A stretch of DNA of 64,000 nucleotides from Motacilla alba alba (Eukaryota > Chordata > Aves > Passeriformes > Motacillidae): assembly GCF_015832195.1 (NCBI RefSeq), contig NC_052018.1, positions 64,231,666 to 64,295,665 of the forward strand. The letters run 5' to 3'. Position numbers and translations under genes: made by a program. Each line of letters starts with the position of its first letter. The stretch's first letter is position 1. Shown piece after piece: positions 13,222 to 62,767 of this stretch. Under the pieces are notes generated by a model, which had not been told where the DNA came from, searched no databases, and was given only the letters and a program-made list of their open reading frames with translations.

Positions 13222-14014
13222 CTTGGTTCATTTTTTCAGAAAATGGTAACAACTTGTTTCATTCTGTTGTCACAGTGGCCTCAATGGCTGCAGCACCCTT
13301 TTGGGGTGAGAAGTACTCACAGTCAAATATTTTCTATCTCTAGTCCGAGCAAAGGTTCCACCCAAGTACTCCCACCTACCAAATGGGTATCTTCAGGTGA
13401 AGAAACACTCAAACATCTGTTTCCACAGTCTTTTCAGTTAAACAGATGTGGGACAAAACACTAGCATATTCAGCAGAGGCGAGCTTGCTGGAGTGCCTGC
13501 TTTCCACTTCCCACACAAGCGCTTGAGTTCCCGAGGGGAAAGACAGCTCTACCCCTCACAGCCCATGGGGACAGGGACAGTCTGAGCACAGGGGAGCTGC
13601 TTCTGCCAAAGCCATGGGTGTCCCCATGCCGAACACACCAAGCATCCCGCTCCCCAAGCACTTGGCCGTAGGATCTGCCGGAGCACTGGGCAGCTCCTGC
13701 TGCCTGCCTGCACTTTGTTCCACTGGACAGCACAGCACAGGGACAGCGAGGGCAGATATGCACAAAGCCATGTATCACCATGTGGCCAGGATACAGCACA
13801 ACTGTCCTGCAAAAGCACCCTGGGAACTTCAGAGTTTGTGTCCCCAGCTCTGCTCTCAGCCTCTGCTTATGACAGAATGAATGGAAGGACACCTGCGTTC
13901 TAGTCCAGGCTCCGATTCATCCGACTTTAGGGTACAAATAAATAAGGAGGGATAACACAAGGCACACACTTTCTCCCCAAATCCAATCAGTACATACCAA
14001 CATTTCCAAACTCT

Positions 14015-14020
14015 TTTATT
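14015..14020 (-). terminator. Candidate SLC35D3 poly(A) signal
   Basis: On the minus strand this reads AATAAA. It is the first canonical hexamer after the SLC35D3 stop codon at 14802, giving a 3' UTR of about 0.8 kb. The sequence just beyond it on the minus strand is G/T-rich, as expected of a downstream element. Use of a further distal site cannot be excluded. Confidence 0.55.
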
Positions 14021-14801
14021 TGAGTCAAGCTAATATTCCAAATGCTACGCATAGTTAAAGCTCATAGACAAACATCCTTCTTTTGCCAGTCAAAGCTTCC
14101 CAGAAGCTCAGATCTGGTTCTGCTTTCATGTACACCACCACAAGACTAAAGGACTTCTACTGAAGACACAAAGCCCCCAAGGTAAACCAGGTCCAAGGCT
14201 TGGCCTGGAGGGCTTCAATTCATCAGAGAAGAGAGTGATTTCACACCAATATAACTGAAGTGGCACAACCTCTAGCTCTGTTGCAATTGTATTGACACAG
14301 AGGAGCACAAAAGAGCACAGTTAATACGAGTTTATATTGTAGGAATTGGTTACTAGAGTACCTATAATTGGATGGATACAGATACAGAAGCACACTGACA
14401 GAGCCTCCAAATGTGTTAAAATCACTAGGCTCCAGACACAATCTAAAGTATAGGCCACTGCTGTGTCACTGGTACTGCCAAGTATCCAAATGGCACTGAT
14501 ATCCCTCATATTCCCAGCTGCCGGGCAAGAACCCCATGACTTCCCCTTACCCAGATCTCTCTGTGTCTGCAGCGGAGTGTCAGCACCTTAGCTGAGGTGG
14601 GTCTAAAGTGACATACTGAAAGCAGCTGAAAGCAAGCCCAAAGCATGAGCAAACTATGACCTTTTGCTTTTTGACAATGAGGTAAAATCATCCTGAATGA
14701 TTTGGATTTGTAAGCATTGATGTGGAAATGTATGCTCTGCCTTCCCCCTGTACAGAAAACTAGGTTTCTGTCCTCAAACAATAGGTTTTCAAATCTGCTT
14801 T
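14021..14801 (-). other. SLC35D3: Probable SLC35D3 3' UTR
   Basis: Sequence between the SLC35D3 stop codon and the first AATAAA on the minus strand. It has no open frame of note and no recognised repeat. The extent is inferred only from the poly(A) hexamer. Confidence 0.5.
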
Positions 14802-15631
14802 TTAAGGGTTTGGTAGCTCTTCATTTTCTATCAAATAATCCTTCTTTATATAATTAGCACCCCTCACCAACCTCCATACTCCAAGATAGGCTTCTTTCAG
14901 CGAGCTTCTGTTCACTTCTTGTGTGATGGTGGACTTTCCCTGAACCACAAGTGCCTTGGCTGATTTCTCAGTGATGTCCTTCTCTTCCTCTCCACTCTGT
15001 CTCTGCCCTGTGGATGGTCCTTCCACCGCTGCTTCCTCAGCCCCCTTCCCCTGCGAAATTGTCTCCATGGCAAACAGAGCTTGGTCTCCAGCCTGCCTTT
15101 TCCCCTCCTCTTCTCTAGCTTCTTTCTCCAGGTCCTCATAGTTGCTCTGCCGCCTGGTCTCAATGTACTTGGCCACGCAGTAAATGACAGACCCCAAGGT
15201 GTTGACCACAACACCAGCTATAAATAACTTTGTGGGCTCCACATCATTGAATGCCACCATGCCTACGGTGATGGTGGCTATGCTCTTCACCACCCCTACA
15301 AAGCTGGTGGTCACGGCCGAGTTAATGTAAGTGCAGTGAAGGGTGGTAAAGTTCATGGCACAGCTAATCAGGACACAAGCAATAAAGATGCATACCATGG
15401 CAGGGTCCTTCCAGCCCGGGAAGGACCAGACGTTGATGGAATCCATGCTGGCAAAGGAGCAGATGATGAGGAAAGGGGTGGCCGAAACAGCGATGGCGTA
15501 CTGAGCTGTCAGGGGTCCATATTCACTGTCTACACTGGTTTTCTGAATGAGCACCAGGTAGGCAGCGTGTATCAGCACGGCCAGCACGCCTGTCACATAG
15601 CCCATGGCATCCCCGGTCAGGTCACCGGCTC
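14802..15631 (-). CDS. SLC35D3: SLC35D3 exon 2 (coding part)
   Basis: The acceptor reads GTGACAG|GAGCC. The exon enters in phase 1, and the split Gly 146 gives ALA-G-AGDLTGD. It encodes residues 147-421: the last five membrane segments and the whole cytosolic tail, then TAA (14804-14802). There is no internal stop. Confidence 0.96.
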
Positions 15632-17194
15632 CTGTCACGAGAGTCACAGAGAGAAATAAGCATAGGTGTTGCACAGGAGACAGAAGGAGAGCACCATTTT
15701 GGACTGGAGGGATATTTAGGAAATAGGCATCGTTTCACTTTCCATAACCCCTAGGATTTGTCATGCTTGTCCAAGTCCTGCCTCCCAACAAATCTCTTAT
15801 GCAGTTTTTAAAGCTGCAAACATATTGAGTGTTTTTCATACCCCCTCTCAATCCCACAGCCCAAAACAGATTGCCTTCTCCCTTTTGTGAAGACACTGTG
15901 GAAGATTTGTAGCTGAAAGCAGTCACACACACATACACCGAGCAACCCTGAGCATCCTCTTGCCAGCACACACACATGCCAGCTCTGGCTGGCTGGGCTG
16001 CCTGCCCTCCAACCCACTGGTCATTCTGCACGCTCTAGCCATAGAGCCCTACGGGATCCTTGAAGGAACAGACTCCCCCCGCCCCGAGCCCCTGTCAGTC
16101 TCTTTCCAGATTAAATTACACACTCTGCATGTGCTCTGCTGTCTGAGGCAGCCCCCAGCTCAGGAGTCCTGTCAGGCCACAAAGTGCCAGCTTTGCCCCC
16201 CACCCCACCTACACCTCGGCTGGAAAGCAATACGGGTCCTCCTGGCCCCAGAGGGCTGTAGCTGACCCCTAAGCTTGCACCTGCCCTTGTAAGATCCCAC
16301 TTGCCCCAGCAAGGCAGGAGTTGTCCCCTGGGCTTGCAGCTGCTCTCAGAACATTACATCTACCCCTGTAGATTCACCCACCCGCCATAAGACAGCACTT
16401 CCCTCCTTAAGGTTGCACCTTCCCTAGTAGGGTTGCAATAGGGTTGCAGCTACTCCTACACGGGCCCGCATAAGGATGCACCCACCGTGCCGCTCAGAGC
16501 GGGGCTGTATCCACCCCTGCAAGGCTGCACCTACCCGCCCGTGAGGCTGCATCTGACTCCGCGGGGCCGCAGCTGTCCCCCAGTACTGCACGTCCCCCGT
16601 ACCCTCGCGTCTTTCTCCCCGGGCTGGCTCTGCCCTCCCGGTTCGGCGCCCGAAGCCCGGAGGGAGCGGCTACCGCTGCGGCCGCCCGTCCCGTCCGGTC
16701 CGGTCCCGTCCGGTCCCGTCCCGCCCCGCGCCCTCGGTGCGGTCGCAGTCGCTCTCACCGGCCAGCGCGGCGCCGCAGGTGGTGATGAGGACGGCGACGA
16801 GGACGCCGGGCGAAGGCATGCCGTCGCGGAGCACCAGGGCGCCGGTGACCAGGGTGACGAGGGGCAGGCAGCGCTTGAAGACCACATACATGGGGAGGCT
16901 GAGGCCGCGCAGCGACCAGAGGGTGAGGGTGGACTGCAGAGTGGCCAGGGCGGCCACGGCGGCGAAGGGGCGCGCCAGGCGGGGCCCGAAGGGCGGCAGC
17001 GCCGCCAGCCCCCGCCGCCGCAGCGCCTCCAGCCCCAGCGCCGCCGCCGCGCTGCTGAGGCACTGCAGCAGCGTCAGGAAGGCGAAGTGGTAGCGGGCCA
17101 GCAGGAACTTCAGCAGGATGTTCAGCGAGCCCGAGCACAGCCCGTGCGCCACTGCCACCGCGACGCCCCGCGCCCGGCCCCGCCACCGGAGCAT
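14802..17194 (-). CDS. SLC35D3: SLC35D3, solute carrier family 35 member D3 (whole gene, 2 exons)
   Basis: The coding parts are 17194-16759 and 15631-14802 (436 + 830 nt, 421 codons plus stop). Human SLC35D3 is about 416 aa with the same two-exon layout. The protein is an orphan member of the nucleotide-sugar transporter (DMT) superfamily. In mouse it affects platelet dense granules (the ros mutant) and ER exit of the dopamine D1 receptor. Ten hydrophobic segments can be seen, near residues 11-33, 38-58, 78-95, 103-122, 131-146, 161-175, 190-205, 224-238, 256-273 and 282-301. A polar, Glu-rich cytosolic tail of about 120 residues follows and ends in ENEELPNP (human ENEELPSP). The core PMYVVFKRCLPLVT and the block TTLHCTYINSAVTTSFVGVV are strongly family-like. 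The mid-tail (about residues 310-385) is poorly conserved. Start: the ATG at 17194 has A at -3 and aligns with the human N terminus. It lies 5.8 kb downstream of the PEX7 stop, on the same strand. Confidence 0.96.
16253..16601. repeat. Degenerate 20-bp minisatellite in SLC35D3 intron
   Basis: About 17 imperfect head-to-tail units. The plus-strand consensus is roughly GGYTGCACCTACCCCTGTAA. Recognisable copies include gcttgcacctgcccttgtaa, cattacatctacccctgtag and ggctgcacctacccgcccgt. Unit length varies from about 17 to 23, and a few units are shortened (for example GGTTGCAATAG). The array is C-rich on the plus strand and therefore G-rich in the pre-mRNA. Confidence 0.8.
16686..16730. repeat. 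5-bp tandem array next to SLC35D3 exon 1 donor
   Basis: Nine 5-bp units of CCGTC, CGGTC or CCGCC type, ending 28 bp from the splice donor at 16758. In the transcript sense they read as closely spaced GGG and GG runs (GACGG, GACCG). Confidence 0.85.
16759..17194 (-). CDS. SLC35D3: SLC35D3 exon 1 (coding part)
   Basis: Encodes residues 1-145 plus the first base of Gly 146, ending GCC G|GTGAGAGC. It contains the first five membrane segments and the conserved WSLRGLSLPMYVVFKRCLPL stretch. The frame stays open upstream of the ATG because of GC richness, but that extension has no similarity to the family, so the ATG at 17194 was chosen. Confidence 0.94.
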
Positions 17195-17271
17195 CCTGCC
17201 CGCGCCCGGCCCCGCCGCCGGGCCCCCGGCTCTGCCGCCCGCCCGGCCACCCGCCGCGGCGGCGGCGGCGC

Positions 17272-17305
17272 GGGGGGACGGGGACGAGCGATGGCAGGGG
17301 GCGGG
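17272..17305 (+). promoter_or_regulatory. G-run cluster (G-quadruplex-prone) upstream of SLC35D3
   Basis: The plus strand carries runs of 6, 4, 5 and 3 G in 34 bases, with linkers of 2, 13 and 1 bases. It lies about 80-110 bp upstream of the SLC35D3 ATG on the non-transcript strand. The long middle linker weakens the prediction. Confidence 0.4.
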
Positions 17306-18789
17306 AGGAGGCAGGACGCGCTCCCGGCAGGGCGGCCGCCGCCCCCGACGTGTCCCCCCCCGCGCCGCCCCTAGCGTGTGTCCCCTCCTATCCGCGTCCC
17401 CTCCCCGCCCCCGGTGTGTCCCCACGCCATCCCCAGTGTGTGTGCGTCGCCGCTGTCGGTGTCCCCCATCCGGCCGCCCCCGCCCCCGTGTTTCCAGGTT
17501 CGTCCCGCGGGGTCCCCCGGAGCACGCCCGGCTCTGCGGGGATGGGAAGCCCCCCGCTGTCCGCAAGCCCTCCCGACCCCGCTCGGGTGCAGGAGGACGG
17601 GCAGCGGGAGCGGGCACTGAGGTGCTTTCTGTGCCGGGGAAAGCCGCGGGGCTCCCGCAGCTCTGCAGCCGAGCGCCACCGGCCCGAAAATAATGTGGAA
17701 GAGCCGCGGGAAGCCCCACGTCTCCCGGAGCGGGGAGATTAGTGCAGGTCCACGCATTCCCAAGCAGAGAATACCGCTTCTCCTACTCCCCAAAAGTATA
17801 CGGCCTCCCGGGAGAAAGCATCTGTCGAGCCTGCCGGCAGCGTCCCTTTCACTGCCCCCCTGCTTCCTCGGCTTATCCGAGGGAGCGCCTTCTCGGGCTG
17901 CGAACGGCAGAGACGGGGACCGCTGCTACGAAAAGCAGGGAGAACCGGGTTCTAGCAGATGGAATTGCCTTGAGAAGTCACCAAAAACTGGTAGCCACAC
18001 AGCTTTCAAAAATGATGTTTTAAAGCCTGGTAAAGCTTAATTAAGCTGATCGCTTCTCTCGACTTTACAGATGAAAGTTTTAACAGGAGATGGCAATAGA
18101 CCATATCGACTCTAAGGAAAAGGCAAAGCAAAAGCAGTTCTCTCGGGCAGCCAGTCCCCTCCACCACTTTCCTGCAGTGTCAGGCATCACAAGGGAAGGA
18201 AAAACTGTACTTTTATTCAGAGCTGCCTTATAATCATCCATCGATTTCTCTTATCAGGACAGGCAGGTTAAAGGAGACAGGACAAGGTTTATAAAATGAA
18301 ACGAGGTACGCATTGAGCGTCTGAAGATGAAAACTGGTAATGCAGGAAAAGAAACCACAGGTACTGGAGCCCAAGCCTGGTTTCAGAACCCACTGGAGAA
18401 ATGTGCCAATACATTTACATCAGCCGCTATTTGGACTCACCCCAAGCCCACATGCAATGCAATTTAAAGAAAAGTGTGGAACCCCTTGACAGTGTTTGAA
18501 CATGGGATAAAAACAACTCCTTCTGCCAGGTAGGTGCAGGTGGAAAAAAACCAGACTGTGCTTTCTGGAAATACTGTAGCAATTTGGACTATACCTGAGT
18601 GTATCCTCTGGCAGAAACAATTTTGTCACCTCACCAGTGAAATTATCACTAGGGAAGCGAGTCTCTGACATTGCAGAGTATCAGGCTAAAAAACTGTTTT
18701 GGGGGCTAAATATTTCCTTGAAACACCAAAACAGATGTATCAGAAACAAACATTTTAATAGACTATTTCATTTGTAAGGACTGTAAAAT

Positions 18790-19285
18790 GATCACCCTAG
18801 TCCAAATGCCTGACCAATTCAGGGCTGAGCAGAAATTAAATCATGTTGTTAAGGGCATTCTCCAAATCCCTCTTAAACAGTGACAAGCTTGGGACATCGA
18901 CCACCTCTCTAGGAAGCCTGTTTGTGTTTGAATGCCTGCTGAGTAAAGAAATGCTTCTGAATGTCCAGTCTAAACCTCCTCTGGTGCATCTTTGAACCAT
19001 TCCCACACATCACTTGAGTCCCAAGGGGAAGTAATCAGCAGTTCCCTATCCTCTTGCCCTCCTTGGGAAGCACCAGAAAGTGATGATGTTTCCTCTCAGT
19101 CTCCTTTGCTCCAAACTTTGGGCTCCAAAGCCCAAAGCCCTCAGCCTCTTCTCCCAGGACATGCCTTCCAGCCCTTTCACCAGCTTTGAGGTACACTTCT
19201 GGATGCATCCAAGGACCTCCACATCCTCATTAAATTGTGGGGCCCAGAACTAAATGTAGAACTCAAAGAAAGGCTGCACCAATGC
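18790..19285 (-). mobile_element. CR1 LINE fragment (old, 5'-truncated)
   Basis: On the plus strand this reads as reverse-complement CR1 3' sequence: a segment resembling GACATCGACCACCTCTCTAGG followed by GAAGCCTGTTT, CTAAACCTCCTCTGGTGC, and GGGGCCCAGAAC near the far end. It is considerably diverged. It lies between the two genes. Confidence 0.75.
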
Positions 19286-22200
19286 TCAGTTTGGAAAGTC
19301 AAGTGTTCAAGTGCCAAATCCTATCTTTTGGAACTCACCTGTGCTATAGGGGCAGCTTCTCTTGCAATATCTCTCATGGTACTCCTAATTTTGCCTATAG
19401 ACAGGAAAGGGAGGTGTAGAGGAAGCTGTTGTCCCTTGTCAAGCCACCCTTCTCTCAACATGGATTGAGGCCAGGTTCTGTACTAGTCTCCCACTGCCTC
19501 TCCACCACTCCACAGTAACACAAAGTGTTCTGCTCTTTACTGGGGAGGAATTGAATAAAGCAACAGGGAGATATCATCGGAGGTGACACTGCAGTGAAGG
19601 AACTTTCCCCACACTGGCTGCTCAACTCATACATTGACAGTTAAATTTTGGCCTGGCAGTGGGGCAGTTCACAGCAATGAATGGCTCTGTGGTTCCTTGC
19701 CCTACTGAGATGCTTATGATACCTAAACTCTCATTGTTGAAAGGAAATTATGCCGAGTTCTGCATTTCACCTAGCTACAATGACACAGGTGAGAGGAAAA
19801 CAAAAAATGCAGTAAATGGGTGTCTTCCTAAGGGCATAGATTTTTTTCTAATGGCTTCTTGGATGAAAATGTTAAAGATCTCTATAAAATGTTTAATGGA
19901 AAATTTGCCTTAATTAATGCTAATGCTAAGTCTAATGCAACCATCAGGTCTATCAGGGAAGAACTGTGTAGAGTTGTATCCATTCCCCATCCCATGACCC
20001 TGAGTACAGCTGAGCAGTACTACTGAAAGGCATAGTACAGCCTGCTTATGCAGCAAAATTTGAGGCCAGCACTGTACTTGGCCAGAAGAAAGAGATCACT
20101 TCATCACTGACACATACTCTGCACAAGCAGACACAAAGAATAATTTAAAATAGCTTTCCTTTATGAAAATGAAGATCTGATGGGGCACACAGCTAGGAAA
20201 AGTTGCATAAAGTATGGTCTCTACCAGTACAGGGGAAAAATGTGACCATCACCCAGTATTCATACATGAAATAAACCATGGTTATGATATTCTTCTTAGA
20301 AGACACTCTCAGTATCTTTCACGGCATTTACTTTTTGAACAACATTTCTTACTTGGGGAAGTGAACACGAGTATAGCCAAAGATACTGTGTGCAATCAAT
20401 TTAATAGCATTACAGAACAACAAATCCATGCCTTTAGAACTTGATTAATCAATATGTTTCTTAAACCAAAGAGAAACCCAGACTTAAATAAAACAAAATC
20501 TTTCACAGGAGCAAGTTTGAAAGCAGAACACATTAAATATTTTAAATTGTTGTTGTTAACTGTTTCAGTAAATGAAAAAAAAAGATTGGAAGCCAGTATT
20601 TTGGTCATAAAATAAAAAGTATTTCTTCAAAACAACTATAGCAAATATTCCCTGAGAATTAAGAATCAGCAACAACTATTGCCAAATTGTTTTTTCTGTT
20701 ACAGTGCAGAAATGTTACAGCACATTCTCACCATTCAAAGATCACACAGCAAGATTAAAGGCCACAGTTTTTATTTACTATGTGCATCTTCTGGATGCAC
20801 TCATCTTTCAAAAGAAATAAATCCAGATACAACAACCCTCAGCATTGAAGCTAACCAGAACATGAAGGGAGAGAAGGCAGTTGAGGAAAGATTTAATCCA
20901 TGTGCTGAGTGTGCATGTTCAGAATTCCTAATTTTTCCCCCTGTGCTAGGTTTTCTAAATTTTCCCTTCCAACTGATAGGCCATGGCAGCATTCTGGAAT
21001 AACCCACTCTCTCTGTCCCCCCAGAAACATGCATATAAAATACACACCTGCCACCAAAATGTTCCACTCAGACAAGCAACTTGTAATCAAAGCAGAAAAG
21101 GGAGATAAAACAGAAGAGTGGAGGAACTATTGAAGTTGAAATAATCAATTTTAATGCCTAAAATTAGATTTTATGGCCCATGGTACTGCTGAAAGCTGCA
21201 TGCAGCACAGCTTTATTTTGCATTATTCCTCAGCACACAGAATTAAAGTGCAGTAAACGGTTCAGATTTGGTACAGAGCGCTGTCATAAAAAAAGATAAA
21301 ATCTATTTTTTTGTTATTAATTCAACTCAAAAATATGTCAGTCTGGGGGCAGTTTGCATTTGACCAAGAAAAATACAGGATCCAATTGGGATCCAAATTG
21401 TCATGTTGTAGAAAAAAGTTTCTTCCTGTCCAGCCCTTTATACCTCACCAATATATGCATGTCTCCCTTTGGCTACCTGTTAGTTCCCTGGCTCTTTCTC
21501 CAAGATTGAACAATCATTCTTTCCTTGCAATCTGCAGGTCTTAGCTCAGCTGAATTCTTTCCTTCATTGCTTCAAAGCACCCAGCAGATCTGGCAGTGTC
21601 TGCTATTGGTCGATCTATGAGTGCTGCAGCCCAGAAGGGTAGAGCATTTATTAACACCACTATGAAAACCTGACCAGAGATCTGCAAAGACCCAACCTGC
21701 AGTGAGTCTTTTGATGGTAGTGGTAGTTGAGATGGGCTAACAGCAGAAAGGAGACAGTTTTAAGAAGGTAAAAAAAATGGCTAGCAGGAAATGAGGAAAG
21801 AAGGCTAACACATACCAATGAGTGCTGCAACGCTATCACAGTTTGATCCTGAAACACTATTTAGAGATGTTTGGATAAACATAGCATCTGAACATCTCTA
21901 CTTGCCCCAGAAAACTTAGATAGAAGTACCAGCATGTGGGCTGAGGGGTCAAACTGGGAAGGCAAAGTACTCAACATACCTAGAACATGTGCATATTGTA
22001 GTGACTGCTATAGTTTGGCCATGCTGGATCTGCTATGCTTATATCATATGACTAATCTGCATGTATATAGGTCAGCTGGTCTGGACATCACTTCTCACTT
22101 TGGCCAGGCTGTCAGAGGTCCAGAAACACTGAATTTATGGCCACATTCCACTTCTATTTCTTGGAAAAACTTTCTAAGTGAAAATAGAAGACAAGTCTAA

Positions 22201-22566
22201 TAGAAGAGATGGTTGCCCTATCTCTAAATCTCAAGGATTGTGATCCAATTAGTTTTGTATATATTTCATTTTTTCATAACCATTTTCTTTATTATCAGAG
22301 TATCTTTCTACATAACTTCATCAACTGTTTTACTCAAAGAGAGCTAAAGGAAAAATATATGAAAATAATCTTTACCATCTTTGTGAAGCGGCGATCAAAA
22401 AGGTCAAACAAATCAGCTGGCTACAAACTATGACATTTACTGTCGATCAAGAGTAAATGCATCATATTGCAAAAGAAAATAATGCAACATGACTCACAGC
22501 AAAACATAAATGCATCTGGGTGATACAAACTTCAGTTGACATTACAGTACTTTACAGTAAAAAGCC

Positions 22567-22577
22567 TTTATTTTATT
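22567..22577 (-). terminator. Candidate PEX7 poly(A) signal(s)
   Basis: On the minus strand two overlapping AATAAA hexamers occur here (GAAAATAAAATAAAGG context), about 410 bp after the PEX7 stop codon. They are the first canonical signals met after the stop. Confidence 0.55.
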
Positions 22578-22982
22578 TTCTTTTCCTTTCCTTTCTTCTC
22601 TTTTCTTTTCTAAAGTGACATCTCAAAATACACTGCCACTTTCTTTTAATCTTTATAAAGAACAAGAAGATTCAGGCCTCTACTCTCATCATTAGCCAGA
22701 TCACAAAATTGTGTTGGTTATTCAGCTCTGAAGACACCACTGATATCTGCTATGGCCACTCTTCAGCCTCTGAGTAGCTGTGGAACATTTTGCTAGCTCA
22801 AGTACTACCTGCACAGTGAAGCAAGCCCTGAAGTCTCCACATGCTCAAGTGCACAACACTCCATTCATGAAGTTCTACTTATAAAGAGACACTGCGAGAT
22901 TAGTGACACTGTTGACACTTCAGCACAAGTCTGGTTGTGGGGGAGAGAGAAAGGCTCCTGGCATGTCAGATCATCTTCTCTT
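22578..22982 (-). other. PEX7: Probable PEX7 3' UTR
   Basis: About 0.4 kb between the PEX7 stop and the first AATAAA on the minus strand. It includes a CT-rich stretch (plus strand, 22573-22612) adjoining the signal. The extent is inferred. Confidence 0.5.

Positions 22983-62767
<39,785 letters not shown>

Larger units (their letters stand above)
8793..14014. other. Intergenic sequence downstream of SLC35D3
   Basis: No coding exon recognised. The stretch contains a 24-base alternating purine-pyrimidine run (11343-11366), an AT/AAC microsatellite (13163-13221), a GC-rich patch (about 13470-13920) and a short piece resembling a tRNA-derived SINE (13887-13918). Parts of 9400-9580 and 11690-11860 look information-dense and AT-rich, in the style of conserved noncoding DNA, but this cannot be shown from one sequence. 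Confidence 0.55.
15632..16758 (-). other. SLC35D3: SLC35D3 intron
   Basis: A 1127-bp GT-AG intron, with donor GCCG|GTGAGAGC and acceptor CTCGTGACAG. Its first third on the transcript side is GC-rich and carries a 5-bp repeat array (16686-16730) and a degenerate 20-bp minisatellite (16253-16601). The remainder is ordinary unique sequence. Confidence 0.93.
16540..17690. promoter_or_regulatory. SLC35D3: CpG island over SLC35D3 exon 1 and promoter
   Basis: Very high GC with dense CpG, covering the start of the intron, exon 1 (16759-17194) and about 500 bp upstream, in contrast to the AT-rich flanks. Upstream of the ATG there are CCCCGCCC-type Sp1/GC-box matches (for example near 17403) and a G-run cluster at 17272-17305. 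I see no TATA box at a convincing position. Boundaries are by eye. Confidence 0.8.
17195..22566. other. Intergenic: SLC35D3 upstream region to PEX7 3' end
   Basis: About 5.4 kb between the SLC35D3 start and the PEX7 polyadenylation region. The first 0.5-0.8 kb belongs to the SLC35D3 CpG island and promoter. A diverged CR1 copy lies at about 18790-19285. The rest is AT-rich sequence in which I recognise no gene. Confidence 0.6.

Noticed and set aside
16487..17693. Long plus-strand open frames (295 and 191 codons) opposite SLC35D3 exon 1
   Set aside because: They are antisense shadows of a GC-rich exon and CpG island, with low-complexity Pro/Arg/Ala-rich translations and no family motif.
17195..17719. 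In-frame N-terminal extension of SLC35D3
   Set aside because: The frame is open only because of GC richness. The extension is Arg/Gly/Pro-rich and lacks any resemblance to the family, while the ATG at 17194 aligns with the human N terminus.
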